5,554 bases of DNA. It comes from an uncultured Bacteroidales bacterium (GTDB lineage: Bacteria; Bacteroidota; Bacteroidia; Bacteroidales; Porphyromonadaceae). A program made the translations under genes and the position numbers. The notes under the pieces are model-generated. The model was not told where the DNA came from. It worked only from the letters and a program-made list of their open reading frames with translations, and searched no databases. This document shows, in pieces, positions 1-5,554 of the stretch. Location of the stretch: NCBI GenBank assembly GCA_902489445.1, contig CABTZX010000056.1:1-5554 (forward strand), in the 5' to 3' direction. The first letter of the stretch is position 1; every line of letters begins with the position of its first letter.

Positions 1-170
1 GAAGTGTATCGTAACGTATTAAAGTGTATTATAGTGTATCGTAGGCTATCGTAGGCTATCGGAGGTTATCGGAATCGATCGGAATCAATCGGAGCCCATC
101 GGAGTTTATCCGAAAAGTTCTGACAAGCCTGGATAGGCTCGGATAGTTCGGGTTGGTTCGGGTTGGCTCT
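1..170. repeat. Degenerate 10-bp tandem repeat array (about 17 units, continues upstream)
   Basis: Cut into consecutive 10-base blocks from position 1, the sequence stays in register for 17 blocks. The consensus is roughly GGAGNNTATC. A is at block position 3 in the first 15 units and T at position 9 in the first 12. Two adjacent units (41-60) are identical, GTAGGCTATC. Units drift gradually: early ones have GTGTATC, middle ones GGCTATC or GGTTATC, later ones ATCGATC, and the last five (121-170) are poor matches such as GGATAGGCTC and GGTTGGTTCG. The array is already in progress at base 1, so its left end is outside the window. All three forward frames hit stop codons within the tract, so it is not protein-coding on the plus strand. 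Function unknown; phased TA steps could affect DNA bending, which is inference. Confidence 0.8.
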
Positions 171-176
171 CGCAAA

Positions 177-286
177 AGGTATATAAGTTTCGCTCGAGAG
201 GTATATAGGTTTCAAGTGATAGGTATATAAGTTTCAGATGAAAGGTATATAGGTATCGTGCGAAAGGTATAGATCTTTTGCGGGGG
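177..286. repeat. 22-bp tandem repeat array, five units
   Basis: The core AGGTATATA begins at 177, 199, 221 and 243, and a variant, AGGTATAGA, begins at 265, so the period is exactly 22 bp. The next ten bases read mostly (A/G)GTTTC and then a variable part. Units 1 and 3 carry AAGTTTC, unit 2 AGGTTTC and unit 4 AGGTATC, which hints at a 44-bp higher-order unit. Unit 5 is degenerate after its core. The array starts about six bases after the 10-bp array ends. There are no unique spacers between conserved repeats, so it is not a CRISPR. On the minus strand each of the first five cores reads TATACCT, close to a Bacteroidetes -7 box (TAnnTTTG), but with a final C or T in place of G. Function unknown. 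Confidence 0.85.
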
Positions 287-297
287 GTATCCGGCGG

Positions 298-322
298 CTC
301 CGTGGCACCGGTCGGTACGGAG
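298..322. other. Possible small hairpin downstream of the repeat arrays
   Basis: CTCCGT at 298-303 can pair with ACGGAG at 317-322 across a 13-base loop that contains the palindrome ACCGGT (307-312). The following bases (TGCTCCTTATT) are only weakly T-rich. It could be a weak terminator for transcripts coming from the left or simply chance pairing. A six-pair stem is not strong evidence. Confidence 0.25.
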
Positions 323-355
323 TGCTCCTTATTAATCGTAACAAGTTGTGCCGCG

Positions 356-387
356 TATGGTTTTGGAAATTAAATTCGTTACCTTTG
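356..387 (+). promoter_or_regulatory. Probable Bacteroidetes-type promoter of the DUF349 operon
   Basis: TACCTTTG at 380-387 is an exact match to the Bacteroidetes -7 consensus TAnnTTTG. Twenty bases upstream, TATG at 356-359 matches the -33 box TTTG in three of four positions. A perfect TTTG at 362-365 exists but lies only 14 bases from the -7 box, shorter than usual. Transcription would start near 394, giving a leader of about 100 nt before the ATG at 498. The consensus is established for Bacteroides; its use here is inferred. Confidence 0.55.
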
Positions 388-497
388 TCTTTAGAGAGAG
401 CACATGGGCGCGCGTCCTCCTATTAAGTGTTGCATTGTAAACTTTAGGTATTGCCGCGTAGCCCGTCGCCATCTCCATTAGATTGTTTGTAGCCATT
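388..497 (+). other. 5' leader region of the DUF349 operon
   Basis: These bases lie between the predicted -7 box and the ATG at 498 and contain no ORF of note in the plus direction. The reading frame of the downstream gene has an in-frame TAG at 459-461. A TTG at 483 could extend the protein by five residues, but ATG at 498 is preferred. No purine-rich Shine-Dalgarno sequence is seen just before the start, which is common in Bacteroidetes. No known riboswitch was recognised. Confidence 0.4.
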
Positions 498-2663
498 ATG
501 GAAGAATTGAATCCCACTCCCAACGCGAATCAGCCGCAGGTTGATTCTGCCCACACCGAGAAAGAACAAGCCCCGCAAGAGGTTGCTCGGGAAGTAGTCA
601 CTCCGGAAGCCGAAAGCACTCCGGAAGCATCTGTTGAAACAAAGGAAGTTTTGGAGGAACCCGCTGTTCCTGCTGCGGAAGCCGCTCCGGCACCCGAGGC
701 GAACGAGCCGTCCGCTCCGGAGGAAAAAGTAGTTGCACCGGAAGAAACGGAAGCAGCCGCTCCGGAGGAAAAAGCTGCCGAAGCGCCTGAACAAGAATCG
801 GTTCGTTATTCCGAACAGGAATTAGAGGCTATGACGCTCACCGAACTGGTGGATGCGCTGGCAACCCTTTTGGAACAACCCACGCTGCCCTCCAAACGCT
901 CTGTGGATAATCTGCGTCGCATCTTCAGTAATAAAAAGCGTCGCGCCGGCTCAGCCGAGGCGGACGAAGCCGAGAATGCCGCGCAAAACGAAGCAATGCA
1001 AATACAGGAAAGTCGGTTGAACGACCTGTACCACACCTTTGTGGAACGCTTCCGTGAGCAGATGGCAAAGCAACACGAGGAGGCTTTGGCTAATTTGGAA
1101 GTGAAGAAAGGCTTGGCGGCACGCCTCAAGAGCCTGATCGAAAGTAATGACGATTTTGGCGTCATCACCAAAAACTTTAGGGAAATTCAACAAGAATGGC
1201 GCAATACGGGTAAGGTGCCGGAATCGGACTACAACGATCTGCAGCGCGAATGGTCACAATTGGTGGAACAATTTTACGATCTGAGGCAGCTGAACGATGA
1301 GTTCCGTGCCTACGATTTTAAGAAAAACCTCGCCTCCAAGCAGGAACTGATTGAACGCGCCAAGGCACTTACCGAAAGTAACGATCCCCCCGCTGCGCTA
1401 CGCGAAATAAACGATCTGCACCTTCGCTGGAAGGAAATTGGTCCGGTGGAAAAGGATCTTCGCGACGAAATATGGAAGCAGTTCTCCGAGTTCTCCAAAG
1501 TGGTGCGCCAGCGCGCCGATGATGTATTCCTGATGCGCAAGGCGGAGCAGGAGAAAAATATGGAGGAAAAGCGCAAAATATGTGAAGCAATCGAGGAAGT
1601 TCCCTATGCGGATATCCAAACCTATAGCGAGTGGCGTACCTATAGCGATAAAGTGATTGAGCTACAACGTAAATGGAAAGAAATTGGTCCGGTACCACAA
1701 TCCGAATCAAAACCCCTCTATTCGCGGATGCGCGCCGCCAGTGATCTGTTCTTCTCCAAGCGAACCATTTTCTACAAGGAAATGCATGAACAGCAGGACG
1801 AAATATATAACCAAAAGCTCGCTCTGGTAGAGGAAGCTGAGGCTCTTTCTACTAGTACCGATTGGGGCACTACCGCCGAACGGCTCAAAGCACTTCAGCA
1901 GGAGTGGAAGGAGGGCGGTCATCTCACCAACGGACGTAGGAGCCGCGAGCTGTGGGAACGCCTGCGCACGGCGTGCGATACTTTCTTCAATGCGCGAAAC
2001 GAACAGCGCAAACAGCGCCGTCGCACGCATCGGGAGCAAATGGACAATATGAAGCGCAAACAGGAACTTACCGAAGAGGTGAATCGTCTGCTTGCCAACG
2101 AGGAACAACTCGAGCATAACGATATTGAAGCACGTTTGGGTAAATTGGTAGAGGATTTCCGTGCCGTGGGCTTTGTTCCCTCACGCGAAAAGGATGCCGT
2201 ACACAAGGCTTTCTACGACAAAGTGAACGATGTGCTCCGTAAGCATAATGTGGTGCTGCGAACCAACCGCGGTGGTGACGGTAATCGTGCGTCGGGCAGC
2301 AGTAATACCCGTACGGCCGAAATACTCCGCGTGCCTATTGCCGAGCTGAATAGCACCAAAGATGTGAAACAACGTATGGAAGCGCTCATCAGGGATCGGG
2401 ATAGATTCCGCGCCCAAATACTAACCGCCTCCGGTAATGCGGATCTTATTACCAGTAGCAGTAAGTGGGGCAACGAAATGATGCAGGGCGTGGAAAAGAA
2501 TATCGATTCCCTAAAACGCAAGCTGGATGAGGTAATGAACGCGATGACCGAATGCCGCGCTAAACTGAAAGAACTACGCGAAGCAAAGGATAGCGATACG
2601 GATTCCGAGCAATCCGCCCCTGCCGCTGAGCAAAACGAACCAACAAACGAAACCGATAAATAA
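498..2663 (+). CDS. DUF349 repeat protein with acidic N-terminal region
   Basis: This 721-residue protein has no signal peptide or membrane segment and should be cytoplasmic. Residues about 10-105 are low-complexity and rich in Ala, Glu and Pro, with repeated APEE-type motifs. Residues about 106-130 form a short leucine-rich helical stretch and 135-152 a basic patch. From about 195 to 595 there are five DUF349-type repeats of 77-84 residues. Their cores are WRNTG (W234), WKEIGPV (W311), WKEIGPV (W393), WKEGG (W470) and the diverged FRAVGFVP (near 554), each followed by a helix with aromatic residues. Residues about 610-695 are a predicted coiled coil and the tail is acidic. The family is widespread in Bacteroidetes, but I know of no firmly established biochemical role. 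Its helical, highly charged make-up suggests a scaffold or a protein- or nucleic-acid-binding role (inference). ATG 498 is chosen over TTG 483. The gene lies 8 bp before the next one, suggesting an operon. Confidence 0.9.
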   Translation: MEELNPTPNANQPQVDSAHTEKEQAPQEVAREVVTPEAESTPEASVETKEVLEEPAVPAAEAAPAPEANEPSAPEEKVVAPEETEAAAPEEKAAEAPEQESVRYSEQELEAMTLTELVDALATLLEQPTLPSKRSVDNLRRIFSNKKRRAGSAEADEAENAAQNEAMQIQESRLNDLYHTFVERFREQMAKQHEEALANLEVKKGLAARLKSLIESNDDFGVITKNFREIQQEWRNTGKVPESDYNDLQREWSQLVEQFYDLRQLNDEFRAYDFKKNLASKQELIERAKALTESNDPPAALREINDLHLRWKEIGPVEKDLRDEIWKQFSEFSKVVRQRADDVFLMRKAEQEKNMEEKRKICEAIEEVPYADIQTYSEWRTYSDKVIELQRKWKEIGPVPQSESKPLYSRMRAASDLFFSKRTIFYKEMHEQQDEIYNQKLALVEEAEALSTSTDWGTTAERLKALQQEWKEGGHLTNGRRSRELWERLRTACDTFFNARNEQRKQRRRTHREQMDNMKRKQELTEEVNRLLANEEQLEHNDIEARLGKLVEDFRAVGFVPSREKDAVHKAFYDKVNDVLRKHNVVLRTNRGGDGNRASGSSNTRTAEILRVPIAELNSTKDVKQRMEALIRDRDRFRAQILTASGNADLITSSSKWGNEMMQGVEKNIDSLKRKLDEVMNAMTECRAKLKELREAKDSDTDSEQSAPAAEQNEPTNETDK
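712..774 (+). repeat. In-frame 18-bp direct repeat in the acidic region of the DUF349 gene
   Basis: CCGCTCCGGAGGAAAAAG occurs identically at 712-729 and 757-774, 45 bp (15 codons) apart. Both copies encode the APEEK motif. A diverged relative between them (about 736-747, GCACCGGAAGAA) encodes APEE. Exact identity including synonymous positions points to recent slippage or duplication within the low-complexity segment. Confidence 0.85.
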
Positions 2664-2671
2664 GTATAGTT

Positions 2672-2971
2672 ATGGCAAATAAGCGTGATATAAAAAGAGA
2701 CATGCGTCGGATTGCCGAAAATTTGGCGGACGATGTGTACCAATTAGCCCACAAAGCGGTCAGTGACGAAGAGCGCGCTTCCATCCGCGCTATGCTGGAT
2801 CGGATCGCTTCGTTGGAAGCTGCCGGAGTGCGCAAGGTAAGCGAAGCGCGGAAATCAGCCAAAGGAAAGGAAAAGTTAGCGTCCTTCTTTGCCACGGTTA
2901 GGGACGATTTCAATAAGGATGTAGCTCTTATTGAAAGCGAAATACGGAAGTTATTCCCCAGCGATAACTAA
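2672..2971 (+). CDS. Small charged helical protein of unknown function
   Basis: This 99-residue protein starts with ATG 8 bp after the stop of the DUF349 gene, so co-transcription is likely. I do not recognise the family. It is rich in Lys, Arg, Asp, Glu and Ala, has no cysteine and lacks a signal peptide or hydrophobic segment. Nearly the whole length looks alpha-helical: a basic N-terminal helix (about 3-28), a helix from about 31 to 60, a Lys/Ser/Ala-rich linker with SAKGKEK (62-68), and a final amphipathic helix (about 69-94) ending LFPSDN. Coding is supported by its operon position, an intact frame from ATG to TAA and a probable terminator just after it. A small partner of the upstream coiled-coil protein is a reasonable guess, but nothing in the sequence proves it. 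Confidence 0.8.
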   Translation: MANKRDIKRDMRRIAENLADDVYQLAHKAVSDEERASIRAMLDRIASLEAAGVRKVSEARKSAKGKEKLASFFATVRDDFNKDVALIESEIRKLFPSDN

Positions 2972-2979
2972 CCGTGCGA

Positions 2980-3030
2980 AAAGCTCCCTACAGCGCTTTG
3001 CACAAAGGCACGCCGTGGGGAGCCTTTCCT
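2980..3030 (+). terminator. Probable intrinsic terminator of the DUF349 operon
   Basis: AAAGCTCCCTAC (2980-2991) pairs with GTGGGGAGCCTTT (3015-3027): nine pairs including one G-T wobble, a bulged C at 3024, then three A-T pairs. Inside the loop CTTT (2996-2999) can pair with AAAG (3004-3007). The stem is flanked by A's on the left and TTTCCTT on the right and begins eight bases after the stop at 2971. The T-tract is interrupted, so efficiency is uncertain. Confidence 0.55.
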
Positions 3031-3129
3031 TATACATCTCACACCGCACAATGCGCACCGAACCGCTTTTCGGAACCGATCGAATTCCCCCAAACAGGGT
3101 AGTGTTACTTCTCGGCTTGTTGCGAGCCG

Positions 3130-3153
3130 TTTCGCGAAAGGTATATACCTTTG
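3130..3153 (+). promoter_or_regulatory. Palindrome containing a TACCTTTG -7 box, upstream of the amidase
   Basis: AAAGGTATATACCTTT at 3137-3152 is a perfect 16-bp palindrome, overlapping a second one, TTTCGCGAAA, at 3130-3139. Its right half forms TACCTTTG (3146-3153), an exact Bacteroidetes -7 box identical to that at 380-387. A -33 box is weak: only TTG-containing sequence at 3117-3122, with a longer than usual gap. If used, transcription would start near 3160, about 80 nt before the ATG at 3238. The palindrome could be a regulator site overlapping the promoter, or a dispersed repeat sharing the GGTATATA core of the array at 177-286. The remainder of the gap 3031-3237 shows no convincing gene. 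Confidence 0.5.
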
Positions 3154-3237
3154 GTGCGACCAAGATGATGAACTTCCTCGCTATTAGCCTCTTGCGGCAT
3201 CAAATCGCTATTCATATCGTGTAGTTCGTATCCCTCT

Positions 3238-4026
3238 ATGTGCTCCGAATCCCTTAAGATTGGCATAGCGCAAACCGATATAATTGCTGAAAACAAGCCG
3301 GCAAATCTGGCGGTGGTGGCATCCTATGCCCAAGAAGCTGCCGCAAAAGAGTGCGATTTGGTAGTGTTCCCGGAGGTGATTACTACCGGTTTTACCTCCT
3401 TTGAGCGTGTGGCCGAGGCCGCGCCCTATCCCTCTCTGCAAGCCATTAGGGATATGGCGGCGCATAGCGGCGTGGCCATTGCGTCGTCCCTGTTGCTCAA
3501 AAGCGGAAATGCTCTCTACAATCGTGTTTTTATCGCTACTGCGGAGGGCGGGTTGCTCACTCAGGATAAACGACATCTATTCCGCCCCGGAGGCGAAGCG
3601 CAATATGTTTCTCCCGCACACGAGCGCTCTATCCATACGTTTAAGGGGTGGCACCTGTTGCTCACAGCCTGCTACGATTTGCGCTTTCCCGTATGGTGCC
3701 GAAATCGTCGGAACGAATACGACTTAATCATCAATTGCGCCAACTGGCCCGAACCACGCCGTCGCGTGTGGCAAACCCTATTAAAGGCGCGCGCTATGGA
3801 AAACCTTTGCTACGTATGTGGCGTAAATAGGGTGGGAAGTGATGTGGACGGACTGCACTACACCGGTGACTCCGCCGTGACCGATCCGCGAGGTAATTAC
3901 GTCGCTCAAGCGGAACCATCTAAAGAGCAGCTTGTTACGGCACTAATCGAGCGTGCCCCCATGGAGCATTTACGCCGTAAGTTTCCCGTATGGCAGGATG
4001 CGGATAATTTTACGATAGAATACTGA
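3238..4026 (+). CDS. YafV-type omega-amidase, nitrilase superfamily
   Basis: This 262-residue protein is a carbon-nitrogen hydrolase close in pattern to E. coli YafV. Family knowledge assigns hydrolysis of the amide of 2-oxoglutaramate and related alpha-keto acid amides, a clean-up step after glutamine-dependent transamination, in the cytoplasm. The Glu-Lys-Cys triad is visible: E46 in LVVFPE, K111 in DKRHLF and C145 in TACYDLRFP. E120 in GGEAQYVSP may be the additional active-site glutamate. Other family signatures are NCANWPEPRR (166-175), the RAMEN segment (185-189), GVNRVGSD (195-202), HYTGDS (207-212) and the C-terminal KFPVWQDADNF. Length matches the family (about 256 in E. coli). The ATG at 3238 places the first conserved strand, LKIGIAQTDI, at residue 6, so the start is good. 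The gene downstream is 46 bp away. Exact substrate is not readable from sequence; a general nitrilase-family amidase is the alternative. Confidence 0.93.
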   Translation: MCSESLKIGIAQTDIIAENKPANLAVVASYAQEAAAKECDLVVFPEVITTGFTSFERVAEAAPYPSLQAIRDMAAHSGVAIASSLLLKSGNALYNRVFIATAEGGLLTQDKRHLFRPGGEAQYVSPAHERSIHTFKGWHLLLTACYDLRFPVWCRNRRNEYDLIINCANWPEPRRRVWQTLLKARAMENLCYVCGVNRVGSDVDGLHYTGDSAVTDPRGNYVAQAEPSKEQLVTALIERAPMEHLRRKFPVWQDADNFTIEY

Positions 4027-4072
4027 CGCACAAACAGAAATACACACATCAACATAAACACCAACAAACATT

Positions 4073-4705
4073 ATGAAAAAAGTACTATTCTTTATCTGCG
4101 TAGCACTATGTTGCAGTTGGGCAACTTTTGCCCAAACCGAGGCGCCGGATACCGTACAATTAACCGAAGATGTACAGCCACCGGTGGTTAGTTACGGAAG
4201 TATTTCGTACACCAATACCTATGTAGCCCTCAATACGGCATCTTTGGCGTACGATTGGGCGGTAGGAAAGCAGGTTACCGTAGGCGGACAGGTGGGCATA
4301 GGTATCTGGCTCAATTCGCTCTTAGGCGGTGATTCCTTCATAATGAACCCGGCCGGATTCCTGCAAGTACGCACTCGCTGGTACTTCGATCGCCCTTACC
4401 GGCAAAGACGCGGCTATTCGCTTCGCTACAACAGCGGTTTCTTTGGCGAATTGGCGCTTACCAATCACCTTTACGTCGATTTGCCTATATACAACGGTAT
4501 TGGAACAATGAACTGCGCCACGCTCACGCTTACGCCGGGATTCCGTTACGTATTCCCGAATCGTCTTGAGTTAGAGGCAAAATTAGGCGTGATGGGCGCA
4601 TTCGCTTACGGAGCGGCAGGCGTTTTCCCCGTAATTATCGCTGCGATGCCGCTTGCCGCCTTCGTCTTTCCCTATGCAGAAGTGAAAATAGGGTACGCCT
4701 TCTGA
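4073..4705 (+). CDS. Exported outer-membrane beta-barrel protein, function unknown
   Basis: This 210-residue protein begins with a clear signal peptide: KK at 2-3, a hydrophobic stretch 4-14 and probable cleavage after TFA at residue 20, leaving Gln21. Cysteines at 9, 13 and 14 do not form a good lipobox, so signal peptidase I is favoured. After a short acidic linker (22-36) the protein alternates polar and hydrophobic residues rich in Gly, Tyr and Phe, such as VTVGGQVGIGIWL (68-80), GFLQVRTRWYF (95-105), GELALTNHLYVDL (125-137), and TLTPGFRYVF (152-161). It ends with IGYAF, whose terminal Phe is typical of barrels inserted by the BAM machinery. An eight-strand barrel is plausible for this length (inference). 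No specific family is recognised. The 46-bp gap after the amidase is rich in A and C, and no separate promoter was seen, so read-through from the amidase is likely. Confidence 0.85.
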   Translation: MKKVLFFICVALCCSWATFAQTEAPDTVQLTEDVQPPVVSYGSISYTNTYVALNTASLAYDWAVGKQVTVGGQVGIGIWLNSLLGGDSFIMNPAGFLQVRTRWYFDRPYRQRRGYSLRYNSGFFGELALTNHLYVDLPIYNGIGTMNCATLTLTPGFRYVFPNRLELEAKLGVMGAFAYGAAGVFPVIIAAMPLAAFVFPYAEVKIGYAF

Positions 4706-4720
4706 TCGCGCGGCACGATG

Positions 4721-4781
4721 CTATTTAGGCAGCCAAAAGAGTGCGCTCACCGCTAAATGGTCGCTCGCTCCGCCTAAATAG
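4721..4781. repeat. 10-bp perfect inverted repeat at the 3' end of the minus-strand gene
   Basis: CTATTTAGGC at 4721-4730 and its exact reverse complement GCCTAAATAG at 4772-4781 are separated by 41 bases. The left arm includes the stop codon of the minus-strand gene, and the convergent plus-strand gene ends 15 bp to the left. It might form a long-loop hairpin in either transcript, but there is no T-tract and such a match can arise by chance. Confidence 0.4.
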
Positions 4782-5554
4782 TTGTTTCCGCCGTAAGTGC
4801 GGAGCGGAATGGCGCGCCCATCCGTTAGCCGGCGCATGTGGAGGCTCTTAACATTAGTTACGGAGCCGATCTGCACTTTTACGCCTTTGGAAGCTGTACG
4901 CCCCAACATTCCCCGGCTTACGACAAACCGATCCAACTGTTGCGTTTGGCCGCCAAAGTAGTAGCTCCCGGGGTAACTTCCCGCGCTGAGTACCGAGGTG
5001 ATATCCACGAGCGGCGCATCCTGCGGATAGGAGCCGTCCGCCTTGAGCGGAACGAAGTGGTTACGCATATCCCTATCGTACGGCGTAGCGTTAAAATCAC
5101 CCATAATCAGTAAATCCCGTTCCGGATCCGATCGGAGCAACGAATCGCATTTACCCCTGATGAAGCGCACCGCATCGCGCCGAGCCGGAGCCGAAGCGCG
5201 TGTGCCGCCTCGGCGGGAAGGAAGATGCACCACCATAATATCCAACGGAATGCCCGTGAAGAACCGTCCCCGCACATAAAGAACAGGGCGGCTCCGCTTA
5301 GCCGAGTCCGCATCCGTAAAGGGGATCTGCCATTCCTCGGATGCCGTTATCCGAAACCGATCCTTCAGGTAGAGGAGTGCTACGTCCATACCCCTCGGAT
5401 CGTTGCCGCACGAAGTGGTACCCGCGTAACCCACTTCGCCCAAGCGGGTGGTGGCGAGCAGTGCTTCCGTAACGCAACTATTCTCTACCTCGCACAGAGC
5501 CACTAACCAGGGCCAATCGGTTCCGCCCGCCTCGCTGATCGTTTCCGCCACGGC
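4721..5554 (-). CDS. Endonuclease/exonuclease/phosphatase family protein, 5' part missing
   Basis: The visible 277 codons are the C-terminal part of an EEP-fold (DNase I-like) metal-dependent phosphodiesterase. The frame is open to the window edge; the first Met-like codon, a GTG at 5551, sits inside a conserved helix and is an internal valine. Recognisable motifs, numbered from the edge, are LCEVEN (E22, metal-binding Glu), DPRGMDVALLY (52-62), VVHLPSRRGG (H110), MGDFNATPYD (D153, N155), QLDRFVVS (D208) and the catalytic GASDHLAV (D265, H266). All expected late active-site motifs are intact. The missing N-terminus should contain the YNVENLFD-type Asn motif and, in many Bacteroidetes members, a signal peptide. 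Substrate (nucleic acid, lipid or sugar phosphate) cannot be told. The gene is convergent with the beta-barrel gene, 15 bp between stops, and its promoter lies outside the window. Confidence 0.9.
   Translation of the reverse strand, partial: AVAETISEAGGTDWPWLVALCEVENSCVTEALLATTRLGEVGYAGTTSCGNDPRGMDVALLYLKDRFRITASEEWQIPFTDADSAKRSRPVLYVRGRFFTGIPLDIMVVHLPSRRGGTRASAPARRDAVRFIRGKCDSLLRSDPERDLLIMGDFNATPYDRDMRNHFVPLKADGSYPQDAPLVDITSVLSAGSYPGSYYFGGQTQQLDRFVVSRGMLGRTASKGVKVQIGSVTNVKSLHMRRLTDGRAIPLRTYGGNNYLGGASDHLAVSALFWLPK

Noticed and set aside
177..286. Regularly spaced repeats resembling a CRISPR array
   Set aside because: Period is only 22 bp, the conserved and variable parts together make one short unit, the between-core bases are not unique spacers of 30 or more bases, and no cas gene is present.
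483..497. Five-residue N-terminal extension from a TTG codon
   Set aside because: ATG at 498 is a better start, followed directly by the hydrophilic acidic N-terminus; the TTG has no supporting ribosome-binding sequence.
332..523. Minus-strand open frame of 63 codons in the leader region
   Set aside because: It overlaps the predicted promoter and the start of the DUF349 gene and shows no recognisable protein features.
1707..2117. Minus-strand open frame of 136 codons
   Set aside because: Antisense to the DUF349 repeats with no family signature; explained by codon bias of the true gene.
2213..2743. Minus-strand open frame of 176 codons
   Set aside because: It lies opposite the DUF349 and small helical genes, is Ser/Arg/Leu-rich low-complexity in translation, and has no recognisable motif; it is a shadow of the real coding strand.
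2931..3224. Plus-strand open frame of 97 codons across the intergenic region
   Set aside because: It overlaps the end of the small helical gene, runs through the probable terminator and the promoter palindrome, and its translation has no recognisable domain.
5549..5551. GTG as the start codon of the minus-strand EEP gene
   Set aside because: The frame is open to the window edge and the family requires an N-terminal strand with a catalytic Asn motif before this point, so the GTG is an internal valine.

Overview
The window looks like chromosomal DNA from the Bacteroidales, most probably a Porphyromonas-like organism. The grounds are a DUF349-repeat protein of the Bacteroidetes type, a small secreted outer-membrane beta-barrel gene, two exact matches to the Bacteroidetes TAnnTTTG -7 promoter box, an A-rich, non-Shine-Dalgarno region before one start codon, and moderate GC content. 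Genus placement is inference; no 16S or other marker gene is present.

Positions 1-497 hold no convincing gene. They begin inside a degenerate 10-bp tandem repeat (about 17 units, 1-170), already in progress at the window edge. It runs almost directly into a strictly phased 22-bp tandem repeat (five units, 177-286). A possible small hairpin, a Bacteroidetes-type promoter (-7 box at 380-387) and a leader of about 100 nt follow.

Positions 498-2971 carry a probable two-gene operon: a 721-residue soluble protein with an acidic Ala/Glu/Pro-rich N-terminus and five DUF349-type repeats, then, after 8 bp, a 99-residue charged helical protein of unknown function. A hairpin at 2980-3030 probably terminates it.

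Positions 3031-4705 hold a second transcription unit. An intergenic region with a 16-bp perfect palindrome contains a second TACCTTTG box. It precedes a YafV-type omega-amidase (nitrilase superfamily) and, 46 bp later, a 210-residue exported beta-barrel protein. This last gene converges, with a 15-bp gap, on the 3' part of an endonuclease/exonuclease/phosphatase-family gene on the minus strand, which runs off the right edge.

The genes themselves are ordinary for Bacteroidales. The unusual material is the composite repeat tract at the left and the recurrence of its GGTATATA core at 3137-3152, where it coincides with a promoter -7 box. No CRISPR array, tRNA, rRNA, insertion sequence or defence system was recognised.
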